Shown in pieces: positions 51,066 to 60,162 of a stretch of DNA of 64,000 nt (position 1 is the first letter of the stretch; each line of letters opens with the position of its first letter). The notes under the pieces were generated by a model. It saw nothing but the letters and a program-made list of their open reading frames with translations, did not search any database and was not told the origin of the DNA. Both the position numbers and the translations under genes were made by a program. The DNA is from Pseudaeromonas aegiceratis (lineage in GTDB: Bacteria > Pseudomonadota > Gammaproteobacteria > Enterobacterales > Aeromonadaceae). The stretch spans positions 682,001 to 746,000 of the forward strand of contig NZ_CP158016.1 of assembly GCF_046254905.1 (NCBI RefSeq). Reading direction: 5' to 3'.

Positions 51066-52610
51066 ATGTTGATTCAAAAGGAAAAATATAAAAAAACTAC
51101 CCTGGTTGCCGCCGCCGTGCTGGCCGCCATGACGCTGTCGGCCTGTAATGACAGCAACGACAGCACCACGGCGGCGCGCAGCAGCAGCAAGCCGAAGAAC
51201 ATCATACTGATGATCAGCGATGGTGCCAGCTGGAACACCTGGGAGATGGGCGCCGAATGGCAGGCTGGGGTCAGTGCCAATGCCCTGCCGGCCTATGCCG
51301 ACATGGACGTGCGCCTGGGGATGACCACCTATCCGCTGACCACCAGCAGCAGCCCCACCAACGACGCCAACGGCGACGGCCTCAGCTACGATGCCGACAA
51401 GGCCTGGGACGAAAGCGCCGCCGAGGTGGATGCATCTGACAGCTATCAGACCGCCATCGCCGGCTATCAGTATCTGAAGTCCAACTTCACCGACTCCGCC
51501 GCCGCCGGCACCGCCCTGTCCACCGGCCAGAAGACCTACAACAACGCCATCAACTACGACAACCTGGGTCAGCCGCTGAGCTACATCACCCAGTTGGCCA
51601 AGGCCGCGGGCAAGACCACAGGCGTGGTGACCACGGTACAGCTTTCCCATGCCACGCCGGCCACCTTCGCCGCCCAGAATATCAGCCGCAAGAACATGAC
51701 CGCCATCGCCCAGGACATGCTGACCAACGGCAACGTGGATCTGCTGATGGGCACCGGCAACCCGGGCTACGATGGCAACGGCAGCGACATGAGTGCCCTG
51801 AGTGACGAGGAGTGCGCCGCCACCTATGCCTGCTACACCCCCTACGACACCATAGGCCAGACCGAGTGGACCGAGCTGAAGGCCGGTGAGCTGATCCCCA
51901 GCGGCGCCAGCACCCCCTGGACCCTGATCGAAAGCAAGGCCAGCTTCGAGGCCCTGGCCAACGGCAGCCTGAGCGTGAGCGGTCCCCTGGTGGGCATTCC
52001 CAAGGTGCGCTGGACCCTGCAGCAGGGCCGGGAGGCGAGCGTGCTGGGGGCGGACGCCAGCCAGCCCAGCGGCGTCAAGAAGATCGCCACCGTGCCGGAT
52101 CTGGCCACCATGACCCAGGGTGCCCTCAACTACCTGGGCCAGGGGGAGAGCGGTTTCTTCCTGATGGTGGAAGGCGGCGCTGTGGACTGGGCGGCCCACG
52201 CCAACCAGGCGGATCGCATGGTGGAGGAGCAGGTGGACTTCAACCAGGCCCTGCAGGCGGTGGAAGAGTGGGTGGCGGCCAACAGCAGCTGGGACGAGAC
52301 CCTGCTCATCGTCACCACCGACCATGGCAACGCCCTGCCCCTGGGGATGGACTCCGACAGCGTGCCCTACCAGAGCCTGACCTTCAACGGTGCCGCGGCG
52401 CTGCCGGCGGTGCGCTTCTGGAGCGGCAACCACACCAACGAGCTGGTGCGCCTGTGGGCCCGCGGCCAGGGCAGCGAGGCCTTCAGCAGCCTGGTGCGCG
52501 GTCAGGATGCCACCTTCGCCAGCAAGGTGGGGCAGAACGACGAGGGTGACTACGTGGACAACACGGATGTCTTTACCGTGATGCAGGCGGCCCTGCCCAG
52601 CGACGAATAA
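51066..52610 (+). CDS. Alkaline phosphatase lipoprotein
   Basis: A 514-residue protein. The start is the ATG at 51066, with GGAG at 51053-51056; it begins MLIQKEKYKKTTLVAAAVLAAMTLSAC with lipobox LSAC and Cys27. The catalytic serine is Ser144 in FTDSAAAGTALSTG. Metal sites are in ILMISDGASWNTWEMG, VEGGAVDWAAHANQADR and TTDHGNALP, with the last metal His in FWSGNHTNELVRLWARG. The enzyme removes phosphate from organic esters outside the cytoplasm. A possible PhoB box lies upstream. The gene is divergent from the GH13 gene and ends at a strong terminator. Confidence 0.92.
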   Translation: MLIQKEKYKKTTLVAAAVLAAMTLSACNDSNDSTTAARSSSKPKNIILMISDGASWNTWEMGAEWQAGVSANALPAYADMDVRLGMTTYPLTTSSSPTNDANGDGLSYDADKAWDESAAEVDASDSYQTAIAGYQYLKSNFTDSAAAGTALSTGQKTYNNAINYDNLGQPLSYITQLAKAAGKTTGVVTTVQLSHATPATFAAQNISRKNMTAIAQDMLTNGNVDLLMGTGNPGYDGNGSDMSALSDEECAATYACYTPYDTIGQTEWTELKAGELIPSGASTPWTLIESKASFEALANGSLSVSGPLVGIPKVRWTLQQGREASVLGADASQPSGVKKIATVPDLATMTQGALNYLGQGESGFFLMVEGGAVDWAAHANQADRMVEEQVDFNQALQAVEEWVAANSSWDETLLIVTTDHGNALPLGMDSDSVPYQSLTFNGAAALPAVRFWSGNHTNELVRLWARGQGSEAFSSLVRGQDATFASKVGQNDEGDYVDNTDVFTVMQAALPSDE

Positions 52611-52625
52611 GCCCGACGAACATCC

Positions 52626-52652
52626 AGGGCGATCCTCGGGATCGCCCTTTTT
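52626..52652 (+). terminator. Rho-independent terminator after the alkaline phosphatase
   Basis: The hairpin AGGGCGATCC-TCG-GGATCGCCCT is followed by TTTTT. Confidence 0.9.
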
Positions 52653-52691
52653 CATTGGGGTAGCAGAAAAAAGCATAAGAGGATTATTGGG

Positions 52692-53237
52692 ATGCAGGAT
52701 AAGCAGGGTGCGCCTAAATGGTGGCGCGGGTTGTTGCTGTTGTGGTGGCTGTGGGGACCTGGCTTAGCCCTGGCCGGCCAGATCTGTCAGACGGGGCTGG
52801 CCCAGCAGGCGGTGGACGCCCGCTGGCAGCGCCAGGATGTCCAGACGGTACTGGATAAGCAGACCGGCCTGGTGTGGCAGGCCTGCGGCTGGGGGCTGAC
52901 CGGTGCGGCGTGCCAGCAGGGCCAGCTGCAGCGGCTGACCTGGCCCCAGGCCCAGGAGCTGGTCTATCGCCTGAACCAGCAGGCCTGGGGCGGTGCCAAC
53001 CGTTGGCGGCTGCCCTCGATGGCGGAGTTGACCAGCCTGGTGCGCGGCGGTTGCCTGCGGCCCAGCATCGATCTGCGGGTCTTCCCCAACACCCCGTCCC
53101 TCTGGTTCTGGAGTGACGGCGGTGAGGCCGAGACCGGTGCCGATCGGGCCTATTTGGACTTCACCACCGGCTGGCCCGGGGTGGATGATCCGCAACTGGC
53201 CAATGCCGTGCGCCTGGTGCGGTCGCCGGCCCCCTAG
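52692..53237 (+). CDS. DUF1566 (Lcl-like) secreted protein
   Basis: A 181-residue protein with a signal peptide (WWRGLLLLWWLWGPGLALA) and mature Cys-containing start QICQTGLAQQAV. The domain has TGLVWQACGWGLTG, LTWPQAQELVYRLNQQAWGGANRWRLPSMAELTSLV, and WFWSDGGEAETGADRAYLDFTTG, the DUF1566 pattern of WRLP and W-S-D. Such proteins bind or shape surface ligands; the role here is unknown. It converges on luxQ with a 4-base overlap. The Trp-rich N-terminus resembles that of the binding protein gene at 48247 but no further link is seen. Confidence 0.78.
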   Translation: MQDKQGAPKWWRGLLLLWWLWGPGLALAGQICQTGLAQQAVDARWQRQDVQTVLDKQTGLVWQACGWGLTGAACQQGQLQRLTWPQAQELVYRLNQQAWGGANRWRLPSMAELTSLVRGGCLRPSIDLRVFPNTPSLWFWSDGGEAETGADRAYLDFTTGWPGVDDPQLANAVRLVRSPAP

Positions 53238-55852
53238 TCCCGCTGCAGCCAGTGGGCCAGGCGGCGGGCCAACTCCTCCCGTCGGAAGGGTTTGGCCAGG
53301 AAGTCATCCATGCCGGCCGCCTGGCACTTGGCCCGTTCCTGGGGCAGATCGTTGGCGGTCATGGCGATGATGGGCAGCCGTCGCCCCTGGAGCGGTTGGC
53401 TCAGGCGGATGCGCCGGGTGGCGTCATAGCCGTTCAACACCGGCATCTGGCAATCCATCAGAATGACATCGAAGGACTCGCTCAGGGTCTTCTGTAGCGC
53501 CACCTCGCCGTTCTGCGCCAGGCTGACCCGGCAGCCCAGCTTCTTCAGCATCAGCAGGGCCACCTGCTGGTTCACCCGGTTGTCTTCCACCAGCAGCACA
53601 TGGGGATCCCCCAGATCCGGCAGCGGCTCCTCGGCGGCCGGCGGCGCGGCGGGGCTGTTCGGCGGGGGCAGATCCTCTGCCGGCGCTTGCGGTAGCGGAC
53701 CGACCAAGGCCGGCGTGGGGGCCTGGGCCGGGAGCGGCTGGCTGGCCAGCAGCAGCGGCACCTGGACGGTAAAGCTGCTGCCAACCCCCTGGCGGCTGCT
53801 GAGCTGTATGCTGCCGTCCATCATGTCCAGCAGCCGCCGGCAGATGGCCAGGCCCAGTCCGGTGCCACCATAGTGTCGGGTGGTGGAGGCGTCCGCCTGC
53901 TGGAAGGCCTGGAACAGGTTGCGTTGGGCCTCGGGGGGGATGCCGATGCCGCTGTCGCTGACGGTCAGCTCCAGCTGCACCTTGTCGGCCTGCCGCGCCA
54001 GCAGCCGGGCCCGCAGCCGTACCTGCCCCCGCTCGGTAAACTTGATGCCGTTGCCGATGAGGTTGATGAGGATCTGGCGCAGGCGGCCGGCATCCCCCAC
54101 CAGGTTTTCGGGCAGATCCGGTGCCATCTGCAACTCCAGTTGCAGGCCGGCCTTCTGCTCCGCCAGGGGCGCCAGCTGGCGGATCACCCCCTGGAGCAGG
54201 CGGGGCAGGTGGAAGGGCTCTGGGCTCAGGATCAGCTTGTCCGCCTCTATCTTGGAGAAGTCCAGTATGTCGTTGATGATGGTCAGCAGCGCCTGACCCG
54301 ACTCCGTGATGGTCTGGGCGTATTCCCGGGCGGTAGCGGTCAAGGGGCCGTCCTGCAGCAGGTGGGCCATGCCCAGAATGCCGTTGAGCGGCGTGCGGAT
54401 CTCGTGGGTGACGGTGGCCAGGAACTCCGACTTGGTGCGGGTGGCCGCTTCCGCCGCCTGGCGGGCCAGCAGACTCTCACGCTGGGCCTGCTTCAGGGCG
54501 GTGACGTCCAGGCCCTGGGCGATGACCGCCGTGACCTTGTCGCCGATGCGCACCGGCGCCATGTTCCAGATCAGCAGGCGGCCGTTGGGGTATTGCAGCT
54601 CCACCCCGGCACAGACCTGCCCCTGGGCGCTGGACTCCAGGGTATTTCTGGCTTCGTCTGGGAACAGCTTGAACACCGGCTCCCCCGGCTGGGCGCTCAG
54701 CCCAATCAGGCGGCTGGCGGCGGCGTTGCACTGTTGCACCTGCAGCCGGGCATTCCAGACGATGATGGGGGAGAAGGCGAATTCCAACAGATCCTGAAAG
54801 TAGTGCTCCTTCTCCTTCTGGCGCTGCACCATCAGGCTCAGTGCCTGACCCAGCTCGTTGTATTCCGCGATACTGCCGGGCACGAAGGGCGGCGGCTCCT
54901 CGTCGGCACTCACCTCCCGGCTCCACTTCACCAGGCGGCGCAGGGGCAGCAGTGTGTACTGGTGCAGGTGCAGCAGCAGCATCCAGCTGGCGGCCAGGAT
55001 CAGCAGCAGCACGATCCCCGTGCCGTGCAGGTATTGTTCCTGCAGGCGCGGTGTGGCGCGGTTTTCCGCTACGGCCACCAGGGTCAGGGCTGAGGCTTGG
55101 TCATCCAGACTCAAGGCCTGGCGACTGGCCAGCAGGTGTTCGCCCAAAGGCTGCAGCCCCTCCCTGACCGGCAGCTTGGCCAGGCTGGCTGCCAGAGACG
55201 TGCCGGGCGGCAGGGTGGAGAGCAGCGGTTCGCCGCGATACTCCAGGCTGAGGGCCTGCAGCTGGGACTCCCGCCGTAGGCCTTGCAGCAGTTCCAGGTT
55301 GTCGCTCAGCACCAGGGCGCCATACAGGCTGGCTAGCACCTGGCCCGAGTGTGGCGCCACCAGGGGAACATGGCGCAGCAGCAGCACCAGGGGGAGGGCC
55401 GAGTCACGGGGCAGGATGGCCAGGTACCAATGGTGACCTTGGCCGACCGGGTCGATCAGGCTCGGCAGGCTGCCGGCGGGGACGAAAAAGTCGGTGGCGG
55501 CATTCTGCCAGTAAAGGGTCTTGTCCTGAGCGATGAACAGGAAGTCCAGATCCTGGCTTTCCTCCTCCAGTGCCAGGGGCCGCTGCCAACCGTCCTGGCC
55601 ATAGCTGAGCGCCAGCCGGCTGGCCAGGCTGTCCAGCCGCTGGGCCAGGTGGTTCAGGCGGTGATTCATGGCCAGCTGCAGGGTGTGGTGGCTCTGGGTC
55701 AGGCGCTGTTCCATCTGGGTGTCGATGGCCTGGCGGGCATAGCGGTAGGTCTGGAACACCAGGATGGCAGTGACCAGCAACAGGGTCACGGTCAATCCCA
55801 GCAGCAGCACGCTGGAGAGGGGGCGCTGTTTCGGGGGGCGGGATGGCGGCAT
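53234..55852 (-). CDS. luxQ: LuxQ-type autoinducer-2 hybrid sensor histidine kinase
   Basis: An 872-residue hybrid kinase. AGGAG lies 6 bases before the start, inside the end of luxP. It has two membrane segments (about 13-35 and 275-295) around a periplasmic sensor region of some 240 residues that should dock LuxP. A PAS region (about 345-460) is followed by the HisKA domain with His483 in THEIRTPLNG, a HATPase (GRLRQILINLIGNGIKF; YGGTGLGLAICRRLL), and a receiver domain with Asp800 in ILMDCQMPVLNG. No Hpt domain is seen, so phosphate must pass to a separate LuxU-type protein, not in this window. Full length, no frame damage. Confidence 0.9.
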   Translation of the reverse strand: MPPSRPPKQRPLSSVLLLGLTVTLLLVTAILVFQTYRYARQAIDTQMEQRLTQSHHTLQLAMNHRLNHLAQRLDSLASRLALSYGQDGWQRPLALEEESQDLDFLFIAQDKTLYWQNAATDFFVPAGSLPSLIDPVGQGHHWYLAILPRDSALPLVLLLRHVPLVAPHSGQVLASLYGALVLSDNLELLQGLRRESQLQALSLEYRGEPLLSTLPPGTSLAASLAKLPVREGLQPLGEHLLASRQALSLDDQASALTLVAVAENRATPRLQEQYLHGTGIVLLLILAASWMLLLHLHQYTLLPLRRLVKWSREVSADEEPPPFVPGSIAEYNELGQALSLMVQRQKEKEHYFQDLLEFAFSPIIVWNARLQVQQCNAAASRLIGLSAQPGEPVFKLFPDEARNTLESSAQGQVCAGVELQYPNGRLLIWNMAPVRIGDKVTAVIAQGLDVTALKQAQRESLLARQAAEAATRTKSEFLATVTHEIRTPLNGILGMAHLLQDGPLTATAREYAQTITESGQALLTIINDILDFSKIEADKLILSPEPFHLPRLLQGVIRQLAPLAEQKAGLQLELQMAPDLPENLVGDAGRLRQILINLIGNGIKFTERGQVRLRARLLARQADKVQLELTVSDSGIGIPPEAQRNLFQAFQQADASTTRHYGGTGLGLAICRRLLDMMDGSIQLSSRQGVGSSFTVQVPLLLASQPLPAQAPTPALVGPLPQAPAEDLPPPNSPAAPPAAEEPLPDLGDPHVLLVEDNRVNQQVALLMLKKLGCRVSLAQNGEVALQKTLSESFDVILMDCQMPVLNGYDATRRIRLSQPLQGRRLPIIAMTANDLPQERAKCQAAGMDDFLAKPFRREELARRLAHWLQRD

Positions 55853-55855
55853 CGA

Positions 55856-56974
55856 CTACTCCTGTTCCATGTCTGAGTAACGGAAGGCGCGCTCCTGCAG
55901 GCCTTGTAGCACCGTCTTGGGCGTCTCTTGGGTGATGAGCACCAGATCCCCGTCAAACACCCGGGGCAAGGGCAGCCCCTGCAGATCCCGCTGTATGGCT
56001 TCGGCCACCGCCACGCCCGTGTCGTCGTTGATGCGCATCACGGTGGCGGCCAACTCGCCCCGGGCCAGGGCCGCCAGCTCCTGGGAGCCACCTCCCCAGC
56101 CGTTGACCTGTACCCGGCCCAGCAACCCCTTCTGCTTGACGGCATCCAGGGCCCCCAGGGCGGTGTCGGTGGCACAGGCAAACAGCAGATCCAGCTGGGG
56201 ATACTGCTCCAGGGCCGAGAGGGCTGCCTGACGGGCCGAGGCCCGATCCGAGCGGGTGTAGAAGGCCAAGCGCAATCGGCTGTTGGGCTGTTGCTCCATC
56301 TGCTCGATAAAGGTATCGCCCCGGGCGGTACTCACGTAACCCGGGCGGCGGTAGAGCATGGCGAAGTCGAACTGCGGGCGGTTGGCGGCCTGGCGGCGAA
56401 AGTAGTCGGCCAGCAGGCGGCTGCCCCGCTGGTGATCGAAGCCCACGTAGAGCAAGGGGGGGCGCGCCTCCCAGTCCCTCAAGGGGGTGGTGATGTTTTG
56501 CAGTATCACCTTGGGTCTGGGGCGGTTGAGCAACCTGGCGATGTACTTGTGCTGAACCTGAGAGTCAAGCGTGTAGATCAGGTAATCGGGATCTGCGGCC
56601 AGGGCCGCCACCAGCTGTTGGGTCTGCTGGCGTTCATCCTGCTCCGGGACTCGATCGTAGGCCAGTAGCTGGTAGTTGAGGCCCAGCAGGCGCAGGCGGG
56701 TTTCCAGGGCCTGCCGATTGCGGCGCCAGTAGTCGGAGACTTGTCCCCCTGGGCTCAGGAGGGCGATACGGACCGGCTGGTCCTGTTGCAGGTGCGCCGG
56801 TTGTGGCGCGTTGCGCACCAGGCGCTTGAGGGTTTGGCTGGCCGCCGCCTGTTCGGGGTGGGCAACCAGGTATTGGTCCAGGCGCCAGTAGGCATCCAGC
56901 TCGTCCGCGGCCGCCGGCGACAGACATAACCATAGCCACCACACTCCGGCCAGCCAGGCCAGTCGTCGCCCCAT
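55856..56974 (-). CDS. luxP: LuxP-type autoinducer-2 binding protein
   Basis: A 372-residue periplasmic protein. The start is the ATG at 56974 with AAGGAG upstream; an in-frame GTG at 56980 is unnecessary. It has a signal peptide ending SPAAA. It matches Vibrio LuxP at the ligand pocket: GGQVSDYWRRN, VILQNITTP, LYVGFDHQRGSRLLADYF, ACATDTALGALDAV, VNGWGGGSQEL and VMRINDDTG. It ends FRYSDMEQE as LuxP ends in FRYSD. It binds AI-2 in the periplasm and regulates LuxQ kinase activity. The stop lies 3 bases before luxQ. Confidence 0.93.
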   Translation of the reverse strand: MGRRLAWLAGVWWLWLCLSPAAADELDAYWRLDQYLVAHPEQAAASQTLKRLVRNAPQPAHLQQDQPVRIALLSPGGQVSDYWRRNRQALETRLRLLGLNYQLLAYDRVPEQDERQQTQQLVAALAADPDYLIYTLDSQVQHKYIARLLNRPRPKVILQNITTPLRDWEARPPLLYVGFDHQRGSRLLADYFRRQAANRPQFDFAMLYRRPGYVSTARGDTFIEQMEQQPNSRLRLAFYTRSDRASARQAALSALEQYPQLDLLFACATDTALGALDAVKQKGLLGRVQVNGWGGGSQELAALARGELAATVMRINDDTGVAVAEAIQRDLQGLPLPRVFDGDLVLITQETPKTVLQGLQERAFRYSDMEQE

Positions 56975-57241
56975 TGCCACTCCTTGTCACCCCGTCGACG
57001 GGTCCATTACACACCGGATTCGGTCGAATCATTGTAGAGCATTCCCCCGCCGGGGAACATGCAGGCATGTCCACGCGGCCACATCTGTCAAGAAAGATCA
57101 CTTTTTTGCAACAAACTGTTAACGGATGAAATCTTGACTACGGTTGTTCTAGGGTCGGCGTCACCCAGTCGGGAGCCGGGCCGGGAAGGCCGACAGGATG
57201 TCAACCACCTGCCGGGCACAAACCAGAGTGTGGAGGTCGAT

Positions 57242-57418
57242 ATGAACAAGCTGACAAACATGATGCGTGGGTTCTGGCAAGACGAGGAAGGGCTCACCAC
57301 GGTGGAATACGCGGTGGCGGGGACCCTGGTGGCCCTGGCGGTGGTGACGGCGTTTACCGATCTGGGGACCGCGGTCGGGACGTCAATCAATAACTTGGTC
57401 ACCGCCATCAGTGGTTAA
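57242..57418 (+). CDS. flp: Flp-type type IVb pilin
   Basis: A 58-residue pilin with GGAGG 6 bases upstream of the ATG. The leader MNKLTNMMRGFWQDEEG is cut after Gly17, giving LTTVEYAVAGTLVALAVV, with Glu-Tyr at mature positions 5 and 6. This is the Flp pilin pattern. It forms the main fibre of the Tad pilus, a tight adherence structure. It is the first gene of the tad locus. The 267-base gap from luxP (56975-57241) contains its promoter, which was not resolved. Confidence 0.95.
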   Translation: MNKLTNMMRGFWQDEEGLTTVEYAVAGTLVALAVVTAFTDLGTAVGTSINNLVTAISG

Positions 57419-57439
57419 CTCCCCTTGTCTGAGCAGCCG

Positions 57440-57916
57440 ATGAATATCCTGCTATTGGCCGCCCTCTGCTATGGCGCCCTGGTGGATATCCAGACCCAGC
57501 GCATCCCCAACGCCCTGGTGCTGGCCCTGCTGGGGTTGGCCCTGTTGCAGCAGATCCCGGGGGTGCCGCTGGCCGGACCCAGCCTCGCCAGCGCCCTGGC
57601 GGGGCTGGGGCTGGGGCTGGCCCTGAACCTGCCCTGTTACGCCTTTGGCCTGATGGGCGCCGGGGATGCCAAGCTGCTGGCCGCCTGCGGTGCCGTGCTG
57701 GGCTGGAGCGGGTTTATCTGGCTGCAGCTGGCCAGCTGGCTGTTTCTCGGCGTGCTTAGCCTGCTGTGGCTGCTGAGTCACGGCCAGTTGCAACGGCTGT
57801 TCTGGCACCGGCGTCATTCCGCCACGGCGGCGGCTGAACTCAAGGCCGAGACGGTGCGCCTGCCCTTTGGCGGTGCCCTCTTCTTGGCGGCCCTAGTCCA
57901 GCAGTTCTACGGTTAA
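57440..57916 (+). CDS. tadV: Prepilin peptidase TadV/CpaA
   Basis: A 158-residue membrane peptidase. The ATG at 57440 is chosen over an upstream TTG. It has about four to five membrane segments. The two catalytic aspartates are Asp16 in ALVDIQTQRIPN and Asp76 in GAGDAKLL, the GxGD protease signature. It cuts the Flp leader, and possibly TadE/TadF, in the inner membrane. It follows flp by 21 bases. Confidence 0.93.
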   Translation: MNILLLAALCYGALVDIQTQRIPNALVLALLGLALLQQIPGVPLAGPSLASALAGLGLGLALNLPCYAFGLMGAGDAKLLAACGAVLGWSGFIWLQLASWLFLGVLSLLWLLSHGQLQRLFWHRRHSATAAAELKAETVRLPFGGALFLAALVQQFYG

Positions 57917-57965
57917 ATCACGCTGCCCCGGCCGGTTGGCCGGACCGGCAGGCAAGGAGGCAGAC

Positions 57966-59339
57966 ATGAGCGAGTCCCTCAGTACTCCCCTCGACGCGAT
58001 CGTCTCTGAGCCAGCCTGTGCCCTGTTCCCCCCCCTGGTGGCGGCCCCCGCCGAACTGGCGCCCCGCCCCCGCACTCTGGCAGACACCGGCATTCCCCGC
58101 CGGGTGCTGGAGATGCTGCTCATCAAACACCTCTCCCAGGTCACCGAACTGGACAAGCTGGCGCTGTCGGCCCGGCTGGGACTCTCCGGCTCCCTGGTGG
58201 AGGAGCTGTTGCAGGGGCTCAAGGGTGAGGCGTTGCTTGAGACCCGTTCCGATGGCCGCTTCGAGCGCAGCCTGCGCTTTGGCCTGACCCAAAAGGGCAT
58301 GATGGTGGCCCAGTACGAGTGGCAACGGGATGGCTACCTGGGACCGGCGCCGGTCAGCCTGGACCAGTACCGGGCCCTGGTGATGCGGCAGAGCGCCCGC
58401 CAGGACTTTGTCACCGCCGAACGCTTCGCCGCCGGCATGCAGGATGTCCTGCTGACCCCGGCCATGATCAATCAACTGGGCCCAGCCCTCAACTCGGGGC
58501 GGGCCATCTTCATCTACGGCCATCCGGGCACCGGCAAGACCTATGTCTCCCGCCGCCTGGTGCGCCTGTTTGCCACCGGTGTGCTGATCCCCCATGCCCT
58601 GTGCATCGACGAGCACGTGCTGCCGGTATTCGATCCCCTGGTGCACAAGCCGCTGGAGCTGGGCCAAGGCGCCTCCTTGCGCCTGGACGAGGGGGCCGAT
58701 CCCCGCTGGCAGTGGTGCCAGCGGCCCGAGGTGATGGTGGGCGGGGAGCTCACCACCGACATGCTGGACGTGAGCTATGACGCCAGCCTGCACGCCTACC
58801 GGGCCCCCTTGCAGCTCAAGGCCAATAACGGCCTGTTTCTCATCGATGATCTGGGGCGGCAGAAGGTGGCGGTGGACGCCATCCTCAACCGCTGGATCGT
58901 GCCCATGGAGGAGCGGATCGACTATCTGACCCTGGCCTCCGGCAAGCATTTTGAGGTGCCGTTTGAGCAGGTGCTGGTGTTCTCCACCAACCTGCCGCCC
59001 CACGAGCTGGTGGACGAGGCCTTCTTGCGCCGCATCGGCTACAAGATCCCCTTCCTGCCCATAGCGCCGGCGCAGTATCGCCAGCTCTGGCAGCAGCAAT
59101 GCCAGCACCATCAGCTGGAGTGGGATGAGGCCCTGCTGCGGCACCTGCTGGACGATCTGCACCACGCCGGCGCCGTGCCCCTGCTGCCCTGTCACCCACG
59201 GGATCTGGTGGGTCTGTGCCGGGATCAGATCAACTTCACGCAAGCCCCTCCCAGACTGACCTGCGAACTGCTCGATGCGGTATGGCGCAGCTACTTCGTC
59301 AGCACGGAGGAACAAGGAGGGAAGGATCATGAAGGGTAA
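57966..59339 (+). CDS. AAA-type ATPase of the Tad locus
   Basis: A 457-residue protein with AAGGAGG upstream. The N-terminal 130 residues form a winged-helix-like region (VLEMLLIKHLSQVTELDKLALSARLGLSGSLVEELLQGLKGEALL). Residues 180-360 are an AAA module with Walker A GHPGTGKT at 185-192, Walker B LFLIDD, and sensor text VFSTNLPPHELVDEAFLRRIGYKI. It is not one of the standard Tad motor proteins (TadA) or TadZ; similar genes occur in the flp loci of Aeromonas and Vibrio-type genomes. It may remodel the secretin or prime the pilus. It overlaps rcpC by 11 bases. Confidence 0.82.
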   Translation: MSESLSTPLDAIVSEPACALFPPLVAAPAELAPRPRTLADTGIPRRVLEMLLIKHLSQVTELDKLALSARLGLSGSLVEELLQGLKGEALLETRSDGRFERSLRFGLTQKGMMVAQYEWQRDGYLGPAPVSLDQYRALVMRQSARQDFVTAERFAAGMQDVLLTPAMINQLGPALNSGRAIFIYGHPGTGKTYVSRRLVRLFATGVLIPHALCIDEHVLPVFDPLVHKPLELGQGASLRLDEGADPRWQWCQRPEVMVGGELTTDMLDVSYDASLHAYRAPLQLKANNGLFLIDDLGRQKVAVDAILNRWIVPMEERIDYLTLASGKHFEVPFEQVLVFSTNLPPHELVDEAFLRRIGYKIPFLPIAPAQYRQLWQQQCQHHQLEWDEALLRHLLDDLHHAGAVPLLPCHPRDLVGLCRDQINFTQAPPRLTCELLDAVWRSYFVSTEEQGGKDHEG

Positions 59340-60135
59340 AGTCATCGCCATGCTGGTTGTCTCCCTGGCCATGGGGGGCGGCGCCCTCTGGTTGGCCGAC
59401 AGCTGGCTCAAACGCCAGCGGGGGCCGGCCACTCCCGAGGCAGACCAGGCCACCGTGGTGGTGGCGGCCCAGCTTATCCCATTGGGCACCCAGGTGGAGT
59501 CCAAGCACGTGCGCCTGTTGACGGTGCCCAAGGCGCTGCAGCCGGAGAACAGCTTCGGCGCGCTGGAAGACGCGGTAGGCCGGATTGCCCAAGTGGACTT
59601 GCTGCCGGATGAGATATTGCGGGCCGAGCGCCTAGCCCGTCCCGGTGAGGGCAACCTGTTTGCCAGCCTGATCACCCCGGAGAAACGGGCGGTGACCATC
59701 CGGGTCAACGATGTGGTGGGGGTGGCAGGTTTCCTGTTGCCGGGTAATTTCGTGGACGTGCTGGCCTCGGTGGAACTGGATGGCAAGAACAACGTCAAGA
59801 CCACAACCGTGCTGGAAAACATCCGGGTGCTGGCGGTGGATCAGACCGCCCGCACCGCCGACAACAAGCCGGTGATAGTGCGTGCCGTGACCCTGGAGGT
59901 GACCCCCGAGGAGGCGGAGAAGCTGATGACGGAAACCACCCGGGGCACCATACAGCTGGCCCTGCGCAATCCGGAGGATGTGGCGCCCAATCCCACGCCT
60001 GTTGCGGCGGCACCCCAAGTGGTCGCCATGGCGCCGGCACCCTGTCCGGCCCCCAAGGTGGTACGCAGTGGCGGTGGTCAATCGGTGACGCTCATCAAGG
60101 GGGTGAGTGTCAGTCAAACCCGGGTTAGCCAATAA
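59329..60135 (+). CDS. rcpC: RcpC/CpaB, Flp pilus assembly protein
   Basis: A 268-residue protein with GGAGGGAAGGA upstream. It has one N-terminal membrane anchor (MKGKVIAMLVVSLAMGGGALWLA), then two SAF-type beta domains: ATVVVAAQLIPLGTQVESKHVRLL and EKRAVTIRVNDVVGVAGFLLPGNFVDVLASV. CpaB/RcpC proteins sit in the periplasm and link the secretin to the inner-membrane machine. The C-terminus ends VSVSQTRVSQ after a Pro-rich linker. It lies between the AAA ATPase and rcpA. Confidence 0.93.
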   Translation: MKGKVIAMLVVSLAMGGGALWLADSWLKRQRGPATPEADQATVVVAAQLIPLGTQVESKHVRLLTVPKALQPENSFGALEDAVGRIAQVDLLPDEILRAERLARPGEGNLFASLITPEKRAVTIRVNDVVGVAGFLLPGNFVDVLASVELDGKNNVKTTTVLENIRVLAVDQTARTADNKPVIVRAVTLEVTPEEAEKLMTETTRGTIQLALRNPEDVAPNPTPVAAAPQVVAMAPAPCPAPKVVRSGGGQSVTLIKGVSVSQTRVSQ

Positions 60136-60162
60136 CCGGGCGCTCATGGCGGGGAGGACGCT

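Noticed and set aside
57134..57162. TTGACT as -35 of a flp promoter
   Set aside because: No -10 element lies 16-18 bases downstream.
57918..59822. A 634-residue minus-strand frame across the Tad ATPase
   Set aside because: Antisense of an ATPase with intact Walker motifs on plus.
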